Positions 31,124 to 40,218 of a DNA stretch of 64,000 nucleotides are shown piece after piece. The position numbers were made by a program, and so were the translations under genes. A model generated the notes under the pieces. It was not told where the DNA came from and did no database searches. It was given only the letters and a program-made list of their open reading frames with translations. Location: the NCBI RefSeq assembly GCF_000143845.1, contig NC_014363.1, positions 1,473,186 through 1,537,185 of the forward strand. The letters are read 5' to 3'. Position 1 is the stretch's first letter. Each line of letters begins with the position of its first letter. This stretch comes from Olsenella uli DSM 7084 (GTDB lineage: Bacteria; Actinomycetota; Coriobacteriia; Coriobacteriales; Atopobiaceae).

Positions 31124-32182
31124 CTACCCCCTGCCCTCGCCCATCACATAGGCGCGACAGAGCTTCTCGGTCTCGACGATGGCGTCCACATGGCAGCGCT
31201 CGCGCCCATGGGTGTTGAGGCAGGCCATGCCGAAGGCGGCGCTGCGCAGGTTGGCGCCCAGCGTGTAGGCCGCGTTGGCGTCGGTCGAGTAACGGAAGCA
31301 GACTTGGGTGTTCCACTTGTCCGCGTCGCAGGCGACCTCCGCGCAACGGATGAGCCGGTTGGTGAGCTCCCAGTCGTAGGGACCCTTGTGGTCCGAGGCG
31401 ATGATGCCCACGTGATGCTCGTTGGCATCGTAGTCCGGACCGATCAGGGTGATGTCAAGCGCCACGTACTCCCCGACCTCAGCTGGGACGTAGGAGCCGC
31501 CGTGGCCGATCTCCTCGTAGATGGGAAAGGCGAAGAGCGTGTCGGCCGCCGGCCTCTCGCCCGTCTCCCCGAGCCACCGCAGCGTGTCGATGAGCACTGC
31601 AACGGCGGCCTTGTCATCGATGTGGCGGCTGACGATGTAGCCGTTGTCGAAGGCCTCGAACTGCGGGTCTATGGAGACGATCGCACCCTCGGTCACACCC
31701 AGGGCGCGGGCGTCGGCCGGGCAGCAGACATCCGCGACGAGCGAGACGGACATGGTGTTCTCGTCACGCGGAGCGCTCTTGCAGTCCTCGAAGACGTGGA
31801 CGGAGTGCTTGTTGCAGATGACCTGGCCGACCACGACGCGGCCGTCACGGCAGTGGACGCGACAGGTCTCCCCCTCGATGGAGTGGTAGTTGATGCCGCC
31901 CAACTGGCGCACGCGAAGGGTCCCGTCATCGTTGAAGCCGCGCACGATCAGGCCGATGGTGTCCAGGTGGGCGCCCACGCACACGGCGGGGGCCTGGGAA
32001 TCCCTGCCCCGCACGCGGACGTAGGCCGTGGCCTTGTTGTCGACCTCCATCTCATAGCCCAGCTCGGCAAACTTGCCACGCAGGTAGTCGTGTATGTCGT
32101 TGTAGTAGCCCACGGGGCTGTCGACCTCGACGAGCTCCTTCAGGGTGTCGGTGAGGTAGCGGGCGTCGATCTTGGGGGTCAT
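31124..32182 (-). CDS. M42-family metallo-aminopeptidase
   Basis: This 352-aa co-catalytic zinc peptidase probably trims peptides in the cytoplasm. Metal and catalytic motifs are VGAHLDTIGLIV, SRHIDDKAAVAV, FPIYEEIGHGGS and ALDITLIGPDY. A later His (NTHGRERCHVD) could complete the metal site. The longer open frame upstream is not used: AAGGAG lies 7 nt before ATG 32182. It follows pepT by 155 bp in the same direction. Confidence 0.9.
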   Translation of the reverse strand: MTPKIDARYLTDTLKELVEVDSPVGYYNDIHDYLRGKFAELGYEMEVDNKATAYVRVRGRDSQAPAVCVGAHLDTIGLIVRGFNDDGTLRVRQLGGINYHSIEGETCRVHCRDGRVVVGQVICNKHSVHVFEDCKSAPRDENTMSVSLVADVCCPADARALGVTEGAIVSIDPQFEAFDNGYIVSRHIDDKAAVAVLIDTLRWLGETGERPAADTLFAFPIYEEIGHGGSYVPAEVGEYVALDITLIGPDYDANEHHVGIIASDHKGPYDWELTNRLIRCAEVACDADKWNTQVCFRYSTDANAAYTLGANLRSAAFGMACLNTHGRERCHVDAIVETEKLCRAYVMGEGRG

Positions 32183-32337
32183 GCTCTTCTCCTTCGAATG
32201 GCCACCGTCGCACGGGCGAGATGGACGGACATGATTGGCGTGGATGCCATCAGCGGGGGTGCCATCGGCGGAGACCGCACGCGCCGCGAGGGCTCCTGCG
32301 CCAGCGGGCGCGGCGCATGACGCCAGGCGGGGGTGCC

Positions 32338-33606
32338 CTACCCCACCGCAGGCTGGGGCACGGCGTAGAGGGCGACGAGCTCCTGGAGCATGTCGACCAT
32401 CGCCTCGAGCTCGGGTACGGGGACGAACTCGCGCACGCCGTGGGCGTTGTAGTAGCACGCGGAGAGGTTCGCGCAGGCGAAGCCGCGGAAGCTCAGCTGG
32501 CTGCCATCGGTGCCGCCGCGCATGGGGATGCAGGTCATCTCCTGGCCGATCTTGGCATACGCCGCACGGGCGTTGTCGATGAGGTGGCGGTGCTCGGGAA
32601 GGGCCACGACATCGGCCAGGTTGTGGTACTGGTCGCGAATCTCGATGGTCAGGACCTCCTGGCCGAAGGCCTGGTTCACGAAGGCGACGGCCTGGCGCAT
32701 GAGCTCCTTGCGGGCCTCCACCTTGTCCTGGTCGTGGTCGCGGATGATGTAGTCGGCCAGGGCCTCCTCGCAGTTGCCCTCGACGCGCTCGAGATAGTAG
32801 AAGCCGTCGTGGCCCTCGGTGTACTCCGGCCTCTCCTGGGGAGGCACGAGGGCATGGAAGCGCATGATGGCCTCCGAGGCGTTGATCATGATGCCCTTGG
32901 CGGTGCCCGTGTGGACCGAGAGGCCCTTGGCCCGGACCTTGGCCTCGGCCGCATTGAAGGTCTCGTAGCAGAACTCTCCCAAGGGACCGCCATCGATGGT
33001 GTAGCCGAAGGCCGCACCAAACTCGTCGAGGTCGAGCAGCGCCGCGCCGTGGCCGATCTCCTCGTCGGGCACGAAGCTCACGGCAAGGCGCGGGTGCGGC
33101 AGTGACGGGTCGGCCTTGAGGCGGGACAGGAGCGAGACGACCATGGCGTCACCGGCCTTGTCGTCGCCACCCAGGAGCGAAGTGCCATCCGAGGTGACGA
33201 GGTCCCAGCCCACCATGCGATCGAGGCAGGGATTGGTCTTGGGGTCGAGTGCGACCTCCTTGCCGTCACGCCCGCTTCCGATGACCAGGCGACCTCCCTC
33301 GTAGCGCAGGACCTGGGGATGCACGGGGTCGCCATAGGACTGCCAGGCGGTGTCGATGTGGCAGCAGAAGCCCAAGGTCGGCAGGGCCTCGCAGCCTGCG
33401 CTTGCGGGCCAGTGGGCGGTGACGTAGGCGCTTTCGGTGACGCTGACGTTCTCTGCCCCCAGCTTGCGCAGGTCATCGGCGATCACGTTCGCCATGTCGA
33501 ACTGGCAGGCGGTCGAGGGGACCTTGTCCGCGCTCAGCGGGTCGGACTGCGAGGCCACCGAGCAGTACCTGACAAGGCGGTCGACGACGTCACTCATCTC
33601 ACTCAT
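32338..33606 (-). CDS. pepT: Tripeptidase T (PepT)
   Basis: This 422-aa M20-family zinc peptidase removes N-terminal residues from tripeptides. Motifs are GFCCHIDTAW, SLLGGDDKAGDAM, SFVPDEEIGHG and PMRGGTDGSQLSFRG, with an internal dimerisation domain between them. AAAGGA precedes ATG 33606. It sits between a binding-protein gene and an M42 peptidase, consistent with use of imported oligopeptides. Confidence 0.95.
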   Translation of the reverse strand: MSEMSDVVDRLVRYCSVASQSDPLSADKVPSTACQFDMANVIADDLRKLGAENVSVTESAYVTAHWPASAGCEALPTLGFCCHIDTAWQSYGDPVHPQVLRYEGGRLVIGSGRDGKEVALDPKTNPCLDRMVGWDLVTSDGTSLLGGDDKAGDAMVVSLLSRLKADPSLPHPRLAVSFVPDEEIGHGAALLDLDEFGAAFGYTIDGGPLGEFCYETFNAAEAKVRAKGLSVHTGTAKGIMINASEAIMRFHALVPPQERPEYTEGHDGFYYLERVEGNCEEALADYIIRDHDQDKVEARKELMRQAVAFVNQAFGQEVLTIEIRDQYHNLADVVALPEHRHLIDNARAAYAKIGQEMTCIPMRGGTDGSQLSFRGFACANLSACYYNAHGVREFVPVPELEAMVDMLQELVALYAVPQPAVG

Positions 33607-33852
33607 GAAAGTCCTTTCGGTTGGCGCAGCGTGCCCTTCTCGCCCACACTCCCTCTGCCTCACACCACCCTATCATCCCCTCGCCCCCTCCGATGGGCCA
33701 CACACGTTTCCCATTGTTTACTTCTCCGTGACCCCCTGCGGCCGCCGTCCACGCGGTCGTCGCTCCGCGACGGATCCTCCTCGGCGGTAGGGTAGAATCC
33801 TGGCATCAAACGACTTTTCGGCACAGCCTCGACCCCGAGCGAAGGGACCACC

Positions 33853-35475
33853 ATGGACACCAACGGCTCCAGCATCACACGGCGCACGTTCATCAGGGGC
33901 GGCCTGGGTGCGGCCCTCTCGGCGGCGGGCGTCGGCCTCACGGCCTGTGGTGGCCCCTCCGACGCAGGGAGGACGGACGTGCCGAGCGACACGGGCGAGC
34001 CCAAGGTGCTGCGCTTCGGCGTCTCCAACCCCAAGGTCACCTTCGACACCCAGAAGACCTCCAACGACGTGGGCGTCTCCGAGGCAGTGGCCGAGGCCCT
34101 GGTGAACATGGACCCCGACACCAAGGAGATCTACCCCGTCCTCCTGACCACGCTGCCCAGCGTCTCGAGCGACGGGCTCACCTACAGCTTCACCCTGAAG
34201 GACGACGTCAAGTTCCACAACGGGGAGACCCTCAAGTCCAGTGACGTCAAGTACACGCTGACGCGCATGTTCCTGCCCGAGACCAAGGCCACCTCGATCG
34301 ACTCCTTCGTCTACATCAAGGGCTCGCAGGACATCATCGACGGCGTGGCCACCGAGCTCTCGGGCGTCCAGGTGCAGGACGACACGCACTTCACCATCGA
34401 GCTGACCCAGCCCTACTCCACCTTCCTCGCCATGATGTCCGAGTTCTATGCGATCATCTACCCCGAGAAGGCCTGCACGGAGGCGGGCGAGGCCTGGGGC
34501 TCCGGCACCACCTTCATCGGCACCGGCCCGTTCAGGCTCGAGTCCAACGACGACAGCACCGAGGTGGTCCTCAAGGCCTTCGAGGACTACCACGAGGGCA
34601 AGGTCGACCTGGACGAGGTCGACTTCGTCTACATCGATGACGCCAACACGCGCATGCTCAGCTACAAGAACGCTGACATCGACCTGGCGTTCATCGACCG
34701 CAGCCTCATCAAGACCTATGCTGCGGACGACGACGTCAAGGATGACATCGTCTACTACGCCCCGGCGTCCACGCAGTTCGTGAACCTCAACCTCAAGGAC
34801 GAGAAGCTCGCAGACGTTCGCGTGCGCCAGGCGCTCTCGCTCGCCATCAACCGCAGGGAGATCTGCGACACCGTGCTCTCCGGCGCCGCCGAACCCGCCA
34901 GCTGCTTCTGCCCCTCCTCGGAGTCAGGCCATGACGGCAGCTACGACGTGCTGGACTATGACGTCGAAAAGGCCAAGTCGCTGCTCGCCGAGGCCGGTGC
35001 CGATGGCCTTGCGCTGAGCGCCCAGGTGCGCTCACAGGACCAGGACCTCATGGTCGCCCTGCAGGACGCCTGGTCCAAGATTGGCGTCAGCTGCGACGTC
35101 CAGGTCATCGACAACGGCGTCTGGTCCGAGTCGCGCAAGAACGGCACGCTCCAGGTGACGCTGGTCACCTGGTCGACCCTCTGCTTCCAGGGCATCGAGC
35201 ACATGGGCTCCTACTTCAGGAGCGACCGTGCGGCTGCCAAGAGCTCGTTCTACGAGAGCACCGTCTTCGACGCGCTCGTAGACGAGGCGCGCCAGACCAC
35301 CGACGGCGACAGCGCCATCGCCAACCTCGCCAAGCAGGCCGACAAGCAGCTTGTCCGCATCGACTATGCCTGCCTGCCCGTCTGCTGGCCGCAGATGCCC
35401 TATGCCCTCAAGAGCGACTTCAAGGGCCTGCAGGTCCTGGTGAACCCCCTGTTCAGGAAGGTCACCAAGGGCTGA
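33853..35475 (+). CDS. oppA: Oligopeptide ABC transporter substrate-binding lipoprotein (family 5), OppA1
   Basis: This 540-aa protein has a twin-arginine-like N-terminus (RRTFIRGGLG) and lipobox LTAC with Cys32, so it is a lipid-anchored periplasm-side protein. The family 5 signature FHNGETLKSSDVKYTLTRM and FVNLNLKDEKLADVRVRQALSLAINR are present. It resembles the second binding protein at 40219-41844 and may feed the same OppBCDF. GAAGGGA precedes ATG 33853, and TAGAAT near 33792 may be its -10. Confidence 0.92.
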   Translation: MDTNGSSITRRTFIRGGLGAALSAAGVGLTACGGPSDAGRTDVPSDTGEPKVLRFGVSNPKVTFDTQKTSNDVGVSEAVAEALVNMDPDTKEIYPVLLTTLPSVSSDGLTYSFTLKDDVKFHNGETLKSSDVKYTLTRMFLPETKATSIDSFVYIKGSQDIIDGVATELSGVQVQDDTHFTIELTQPYSTFLAMMSEFYAIIYPEKACTEAGEAWGSGTTFIGTGPFRLESNDDSTEVVLKAFEDYHEGKVDLDEVDFVYIDDANTRMLSYKNADIDLAFIDRSLIKTYAADDDVKDDIVYYAPASTQFVNLNLKDEKLADVRVRQALSLAINRREICDTVLSGAAEPASCFCPSSESGHDGSYDVLDYDVEKAKSLLAEAGADGLALSAQVRSQDQDLMVALQDAWSKIGVSCDVQVIDNGVWSESRKNGTLQVTLVTWSTLCFQGIEHMGSYFRSDRAAAKSSFYESTVFDALVDEARQTTDGDSAIANLAKQADKQLVRIDYACLPVCWPQMPYALKSDFKGLQVLVNPLFRKVTKG

Positions 35476-35528
35476 GGGGGGCTGTAGGCGAGCAAGACAG
35501 GAGCGGGCAGGCTGGCATACGGCGCTGC

Positions 35529-35547
35529 CCCGCTGCCCCTCAGCGGG
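35529..35547 (+). terminator. Hairpin downstream of oppA1
   Basis: CCCGCTG-CCCCT-CAGCGGG forms a 7-bp GC stem 54-72 bp after the oppA1 stop, with no U-tract. A weak candidate terminator or the edge of the hairpin cassette. Confidence 0.35.
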
Positions 35548-35600
35548 CATCGATAACATGGACGGCAGGGAAGTTACTGTGAGCCTTGGCCGAGAGAACT

Positions 35601-35837
35601 TCACAGTTCTTCGCTAGCCGTCCAGTTTTCTGTCCCTCATGGATGGCTGGATAACTAGTGTGAAAATTTTTGAAACTAACTCTCGGGTGCACTCACAATA
35701 CCTCGCCACGCATCCGCAAAGTGACCCTATCCGGGATGTCTGGCGAAGTATTGTGAATCTGTCCCCATCGCAACTCACGATAGTTGTCCTGCCGTCCCCG
35801 GGGCCTCTAAAAATGGACGCGTGAGAAACTATTGTGA
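35601..35837. repeat. Hairpin cassette, copy C (three tandem 63-64 bp hairpins)
   Basis: Hairpins lie at 35601-35663 (63 bp), 35693-35756 (64 bp) and 35775-35837 (63 bp), with a half unit GGACGGCAGGGAAGTTACTGTGA-like block ending at 35582. Hairpin 2 begins TCACAATACCTCGCCACGCA, one base different from hairpin 2 of copy A. The right arm of hairpin 3 also matches copy A closely. The array lies between convergent oppA1 and oppF. The rest of 35838-36012 shows no gene. Confidence 0.85.
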
Positions 35838-36012
35838 ATGAGGTTGTAGGGCAAGGATGCGAGGACAGCGCATCGCGGCCTGGCGGAGCGCGAAAGCCGC
35901 TGCGAACCGATACGGTGACATCCCATCCCCGACCGCCACGCGCTCATTGATGCGCCCGTAACGCCGCCATCCAACTTTCTGCCGAACCCTGCCGCAGCGT
36001 ACGTCCTTCACC

Positions 36013-37065
36013 CTACGCCTGTGTCTTGGCCTCGGGCGCAATGCCCACGAGCTCTCGCTCCGCTTCTGAGAGCGCCTCGTCGAAGAGGTGGCAGGCGCAG
36101 AGGTGCCCGGGCTCGACCTCACGCAGCTCGGGCGCGACCTCGGTGCAGACCCTCATGCACCGGCTGCAGCGCGTGTGGAACACGCAGCCCTCGGGCGGGT
36201 TGGTGGGACTGGGGACGTCGCCCTGCAGGATGCGCTTGTCCTGGATGCGCTCGTGACGGATGCGCGGGATGACGTCGAGAAGGGCCTGGGTGTAGGGGTG
36301 CAGTGGCCTCTCGAACAGCGCGTCCTTCTCCGCCAGCTCCATCTCGTGACCCAGGTACATGACCATGACCGTGTCGGAGATGTGCTTGACGACGGAAAGG
36401 TCGTGGCTGATGAAGACGTAGGACAGGCCCAGGTCGTCCTGGAGCCGCTCCAGCAGGTTGATGACCTTGGCCTGCACCGACACGTCAAGCGCGGAGACCG
36501 GCTCGTCGCACACCACGACCTCGGGCTCGAGCACGATGGCGCGGGCGATGCCGATGCGCTGGCGCTGCCCTCCGGAGAACTCGTGCGGATAGCGGTACTT
36601 GTAGGAGAGGTCCAGGCCCACGGCGCCCATGACCTCCTCGACGCGGGCGTCGCGCTCGGCCTTGGTCTTGTAGGTGCCGGCGATGTCGATGGGCTCGGCA
36701 ATGATGTCGGCCACGGTCATGCGCGGGTTGAGCGAGCTGTACGGATCCTGGAAGATGAGCTTCATCTTCTGGCGCGCCCGTACCAGCGCGTCACCCGAGA
36801 GCGCGGTGAAGTCCTCTCCGTCCAGCGTGACCGTGCCCTCGGTGGGCTCCGTCAGACGCAGGACGCACTTGCCCGTGGTGGACTTGCCGCAGCCCGACTC
36901 GCCGACGATGGCGAAGGTCTCGCCCCTGTGCAGCTCGAAGGACACGTCCTCGAGGGCATGGACGAACTGCCGGGACTTGCCGAAGAGGCCCTTCTTGATG
37001 GGATAGCGCTTGGTGAGGTGCTCCGCCTTGAGCACGACGTCGTTCATGTCCCTGTTCCTGCCCAT
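36013..37065 (-). CDS. oppF: Oligopeptide ABC transporter ATP-binding protein OppF
   Basis: This 350-aa ABC ATPase has Walker [14 protein letters not shown]-loop LIFQDPYSSLNPRMT, signature FSGGQRQRIGIARA, Walker B VVVCDEPVSALDVS and the C-terminal oligopeptide-transporter extension with four cysteines (CVFHTRCSRCMRVC), which in this family can hold an Fe-S cluster. It pairs with OppD. Start ATG 37065 follows the oppD stop by 3 bp. Last gene of the opp operon. Confidence 0.95.
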   Translation of the reverse strand: MGRNRDMNDVVLKAEHLTKRYPIKKGLFGKSRQFVHALEDVSFELHRGETFAIVGESGCGKSTTGKCVLRLTEPTEGTVTLDGEDFTALSGDALVRARQKMKLIFQDPYSSLNPRMTVADIIAEPIDIAGTYKTKAERDARVEEVMGAVGLDLSYKYRYPHEFSGGQRQRIGIARAIVLEPEVVVCDEPVSALDVSVQAKVINLLERLQDDLGLSYVFISHDLSVVKHISDTVMVMYLGHEMELAEKDALFERPLHPYTQALLDVIPRIRHERIQDKRILQGDVPSPTNPPEGCVFHTRCSRCMRVCTEVAPELREVEPGHLCACHLFDEALSEAERELVGIAPEAKTQA

Positions 37066-37068
37066 CGG

Positions 37069-38163
37069 CTACTCTCCCCAGCTCTTCGTGTACTTCCAGC
37101 ATGCCACGAGGTGGTTCTCGTCGCCCTCGACGGGCAGCATCCCGGGCGCGTGCTTGCGGCAGATGTCCTTGGCGAACGGGCAGCGCGGATGGAACGGGCA
37201 GCCGACCGGCATCTCGTTCAGCATCGGGACGTTGCCGGGAATGGCGTAGAGCGTGTCGACCGACGAGTCGAGCGACGGGATGGAGTCGATGAGGCCCCTG
37301 GAATAGGGGTGTAGGGGGTTGGTGAAGAGCTCTGGCGCCAGGGTGTACTCGACCTTGTGGCCGGCGTACATGACCAGGACCCAGTCGGCCATCTCCGAGA
37401 CGACGCCCATGTCGTGGGTGATGAGCATGACCGCCGTTCCCAGCTCCTCGCGCATGCGGTCGATGAGCTGCAGGATCTGAGCCTGGATGGTGACGTCGAG
37501 GGCGGTGGTGGGCTCGTCGCAGATCAGAAGCGACGGACGCGAGGCCAGGGCCATGGCGATCATGATGCGCTGGCGCATGCCGCCCGAGAGCTCGTGCGGG
37601 TAGCTCTTGAAGACCTTCTCGGGCGCCGGGATGCCCACGAGGCGGATCATCTCGAGGGCACGTTCGTCGGCCTGCCTCTTGCCCATCTTGGGATTGTGGA
37701 CCAGAAGGCCCTCGCGGATCTGCCTGCCTGCGGTCATGACCGGGTTGAGCGAGGTCATGGGCTCCTGGAAGATCATGCCGATCTTGCTGCCGCGGTACTG
37801 GCGCATCTCCTCGGCCGTGAGCTTGACCATGTCGACGCCGCCCAGCTCTATCGAGCCGTCCGTGACCTTGGCGGGCGGCTGGGGCAAAAGCCCCATGATG
37901 GAGAGCGCGCACATGGACTTGCCGCAGCCCGACTCGCCCACGACGGCCAGGGTCTCCCCCTTGCGCATGACGAAGGAGAGGTCGGTGATGGCCGGGAGGT
38001 GCCCGTCCTCGGTGAAGAGGGTGACGCTCAGGTTGTTGACGCGGAGAAGGACCTCGCGGGCCCGGTCCTCGTCGAGCCGCTCCTGAGCGAGCTCCCTGGC
38101 CTCGCCGCGATACTCCTCGGCAACGACCTCGGAGGTGGTGCGGTGCTTGCCTGCTGTGGTCAT
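37069..38163 (-). CDS. oppD: Oligopeptide ABC transporter ATP-binding protein OppD
   Basis: This 364-aa ABC ATPase has Walker [15 protein letters not shown]-loop [15 protein letters not shown], signature [14 protein letters not shown], Walker [15 protein letters not shown] and the C-terminal [14 protein letters not shown] cysteine cluster. The N-terminal 35 residues are polar and extra to the usual domain. It lies 12 bp after oppC. Confidence 0.95.
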   Translation of the reverse strand: MTTAGKHRTTSEVVAEEYRGEARELAQERLDEDRAREVLLRVNNLSVTLFTEDGHLPAITDLSFVMRKGETLAVVGESGCGKSMCALSIMGLLPQPPAKVTDGSIELGGVDMVKLTAEEMRQYRGSKIGMIFQEPMTSLNPVMTAGRQIREGLLVHNPKMGKRQADERALEMIRLVGIPAPEKVFKSYPHELSGGMRQRIMIAMALASRPSLLICDEPTTALDVTIQAQILQLIDRMREELGTAVMLITHDMGVVSEMADWVLVMYAGHKVEYTLAPELFTNPLHPYSRGLIDSIPSLDSSVDTLYAIPGNVPMLNEMPVGCPFHPRCPFAKDICRKHAPGMLPVEGDENHLVACWKYTKSWGE

Positions 38164-38175
38164 GTTCCCCCTCCC

Positions 38176-39132
38176 CTACGAGCGCATCTTGGGGTCGAGC
38201 GCATCACGCAGGGCATCGCCGAGCAGGTTGAACGCCATGACGGTGACGATGATGGCGATGCCGGGCACGACGCTGTAGTTGGTGTTCGACTGGATGTAGG
38301 GCTGGGAGGCCGAGATCATCTGGCCCCAGCTGGACATGGGCGGCTGGACGCCGAGGCCCAGAAACGAGAGCGAGGCCTCCGAGAGGATGGCGTTGGGGAT
38401 GCCCAGCGTCGAGACGACGATCAGCGTCGATATGCAGTTGGGCAGCAGGTGCTTCATGATGATGCGCCAGCTCTTGCCACCCGAGAGGATGCAGGACTGG
38501 ATGTACTCGGAGCCCTTGAGGCGCATGACGTCGCCGCGGACGAGACGCGCCGTGGACGTCCACATCAGAAGGCCGAGCGCCACGTAGAGGTTCACGAGGC
38601 CCGGCCCCATGACGAACATGACGACGATGGCAAAGAGCAGGAACGGGAAGCTCGAGAAGACCTGGATGGCGAACGAGACGACCGCATCTACCCTACCTCC
38701 GAAGTAGCCCGCGAAGACGCCGGCAAGGAAGCCTATGACCAAGGCGATGAGCTGGGACACGACGCCGACGGAGAGCGAGATGCGGCAACCGTAGATGACG
38801 CGCGAGAGTATGTCGCGGCCGAACTCGTCGGTGCCGAAGACGTGGGCCGACGAGGGTGCTGCCAGCATGTTGGAGAGCTCTTGGGCGTCGGGGTCATAGG
38901 GCGCCAGCATAGGTGCCAGCAGCGCCACAAGAACGAGCAGGGCGACCACGACAAGGCAGGCCACACCGAGCCTGTTGCGCTTGAAGATGTTCCAGCTGAC
39001 CGCCCAGTAGCTCGAGGCACGCCGCCCGCCCGCCTGGGGCCCCTCGGCCTCCTGGGCCCGGACGGCGTCTTTCGCGATGCGCTCGGCCTCCTGGACCCTG
39101 CCATCGCTCTTGTCGCTTGAAAGCAGTGCCAT
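38176..39132 (-). CDS. oppC: Oligopeptide ABC transporter permease OppC
   Basis: This 318-aa inner-membrane permease has one N-terminal helix (about residues 55-77), the DEFGRDILSRVIYGCRISL motif and five further helices, with the EAA loop near GSEYIQSCILSGGKSWRIIMKHLLPN. The N-terminal 45 residues are charged and cytoplasmic. Its ATG overlaps the oppB stop by one base. Confidence 0.94.
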   Translation of the reverse strand: MALLSSDKSDGRVQEAERIAKDAVRAQEAEGPQAGGRRASSYWAVSWNIFKRNRLGVACLVVVALLVLVALLAPMLAPYDPDAQELSNMLAAPSSAHVFGTDEFGRDILSRVIYGCRISLSVGVVSQLIALVIGFLAGVFAGYFGGRVDAVVSFAIQVFSSFPFLLFAIVVMFVMGPGLVNLYVALGLLMWTSTARLVRGDVMRLKGSEYIQSCILSGGKSWRIIMKHLLPNCISTLIVVSTLGIPNAILSEASLSFLGLGVQPPMSSWGQMISASQPYIQSNTNYSVVPGIAIIVTVMAFNLLGDALRDALDPKMRS

Positions 39133-40067
39133 TACTCCGCCGCCTCCCCTCCGAGTCGGATGCGTGGGTCCACGACGGCATACAGGATGTCGACGAGAAG
39201 GTAGACCACGACGCAGATGATTGCGATGTACATGACCCCGCCCTCGATCAGGGGCAGGTCGCGGGCGTTGATGGCGTCAAGCAGGAGCTTGCCCATGCCC
39301 GGCATGGCGAAGACGGACTCGATGAGGATGGAGCCGGTGAAGATGTCGCCCAGCTGCGTGCCCGCGATGGTGATGATGGGGATGAGGGCGTTGCGCAGGC
39401 CGTGGACCATGACGATGGACCACTTCCTGAGGCCCTTGGCCTCGGCCGTGCGCATGTAGTCCTGGTTCAGCACGTCCAGCATGGAGGTGCGCGTCACGCG
39501 CGCGATGGATGCCGCGTAGCGCGTGCCCAAGGCGATGACCGGCAGCACGAAGGCCGCTGCGGTCTTGACGCCCGAGAGCGGGAACCATCTGAGGTTGAGC
39601 GCGAAGATGATCTGGATGATGATGGCCACCCAGAACGACGGCGCCGATATGCCGAAGATGGAGAGGGCCATGAGGATGCGGTCCGCCGCCCTACCATGGC
39701 AGACGGCCGACACGATGCCAACCGCCAGGCCCAGGGCCAGGGCGAAGAGATAGGCGAAGCCCGCCAGCCGCACGGTGACCGCGAACGCGTTGCCCATCAG
39801 CAGGGCGACGCTCTTGTTCTGGGTGTACGACGTGCCGAAGTCTCCCCTGACCATGTTGGAGAACCAGGTGGCATACTGCTCGGGGACGGGCCTGTCCAGG
39901 CCCATCGTGTGCCTGACCTGCTCGATCGTCTGCTCGTCGGCCATGTCGCCCATCATGGTGCGGACGGGATCGCCCGGCACGATGTTGAGGACGAAGAACG
40001 TGATGGCGGAGATGCAGATCACCACGCCTACCGCCTGCAGGATTCTCTTTACGAGAAAGTCCCTCAT
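39132..40067 (-). CDS. oppB: Oligopeptide ABC transporter permease OppB
   Basis: This 311-aa permease has the typical start FLVKRILQAVGVVICISAITFF, VPGDPVR in the first loop, GLDRPVPEQYATWF, and the EAA-loop region MRTAEAKGLRKWSIVMVHGLRNALIP. ATG 40067 is chosen over an upstream in-frame GTG (40100) because GAGAGG lies just upstream and the protein then starts like other OppB. It lies 151 bp after oppA2, with a strong hairpin between. Confidence 0.94.
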   Translation of the reverse strand: MRDFLVKRILQAVGVVICISAITFFVLNIVPGDPVRTMMGDMADEQTIEQVRHTMGLDRPVPEQYATWFSNMVRGDFGTSYTQNKSVALLMGNAFAVTVRLAGFAYLFALALGLAVGIVSAVCHGRAADRILMALSIFGISAPSFWVAIIIQIIFALNLRWFPLSGVKTAAAFVLPVIALGTRYAASIARVTRTSMLDVLNQDYMRTAEAKGLRKWSIVMVHGLRNALIPIITIAGTQLGDIFTGSILIESVFAMPGMGKLLLDAINARDLPLIEGGVMYIAIICVVVYLLVDILYAVVDPRIRLGGEAAE

Positions 40068-40132
40068 TCGGCCTCTCCCCTCCTCTTGGTCGCGGGCCAC
40101 GCGCAGGATTCCTCCCTAGGCCCCTTGCGCAC

Positions 40133-40166
40133 GGCGGGGCGCCGCAGGCACGTGCGGCGCCCCGCC
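40133..40166 (-). promoter_or_regulatory. Perfect 14-bp-stem hairpin between oppA2 and oppB
   Basis: GGCGGGGCGCCGCA pairs perfectly with TGCGGCGCCCCGCC around a 6-base loop. It sits 53-86 bp after the oppA2 stop and 65 bp before the oppB start, on the operon message, without a U-tract. In other bacteria such hairpins protect the binding-protein message and limit read-through to the permease genes. Confidence 0.65.
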
Positions 40167-40218
40167 TGGCTAGCTTGCGTCGGCAGCTGCGTCTGGACGC
40201 AGGCGAACGGCGCGCAGG

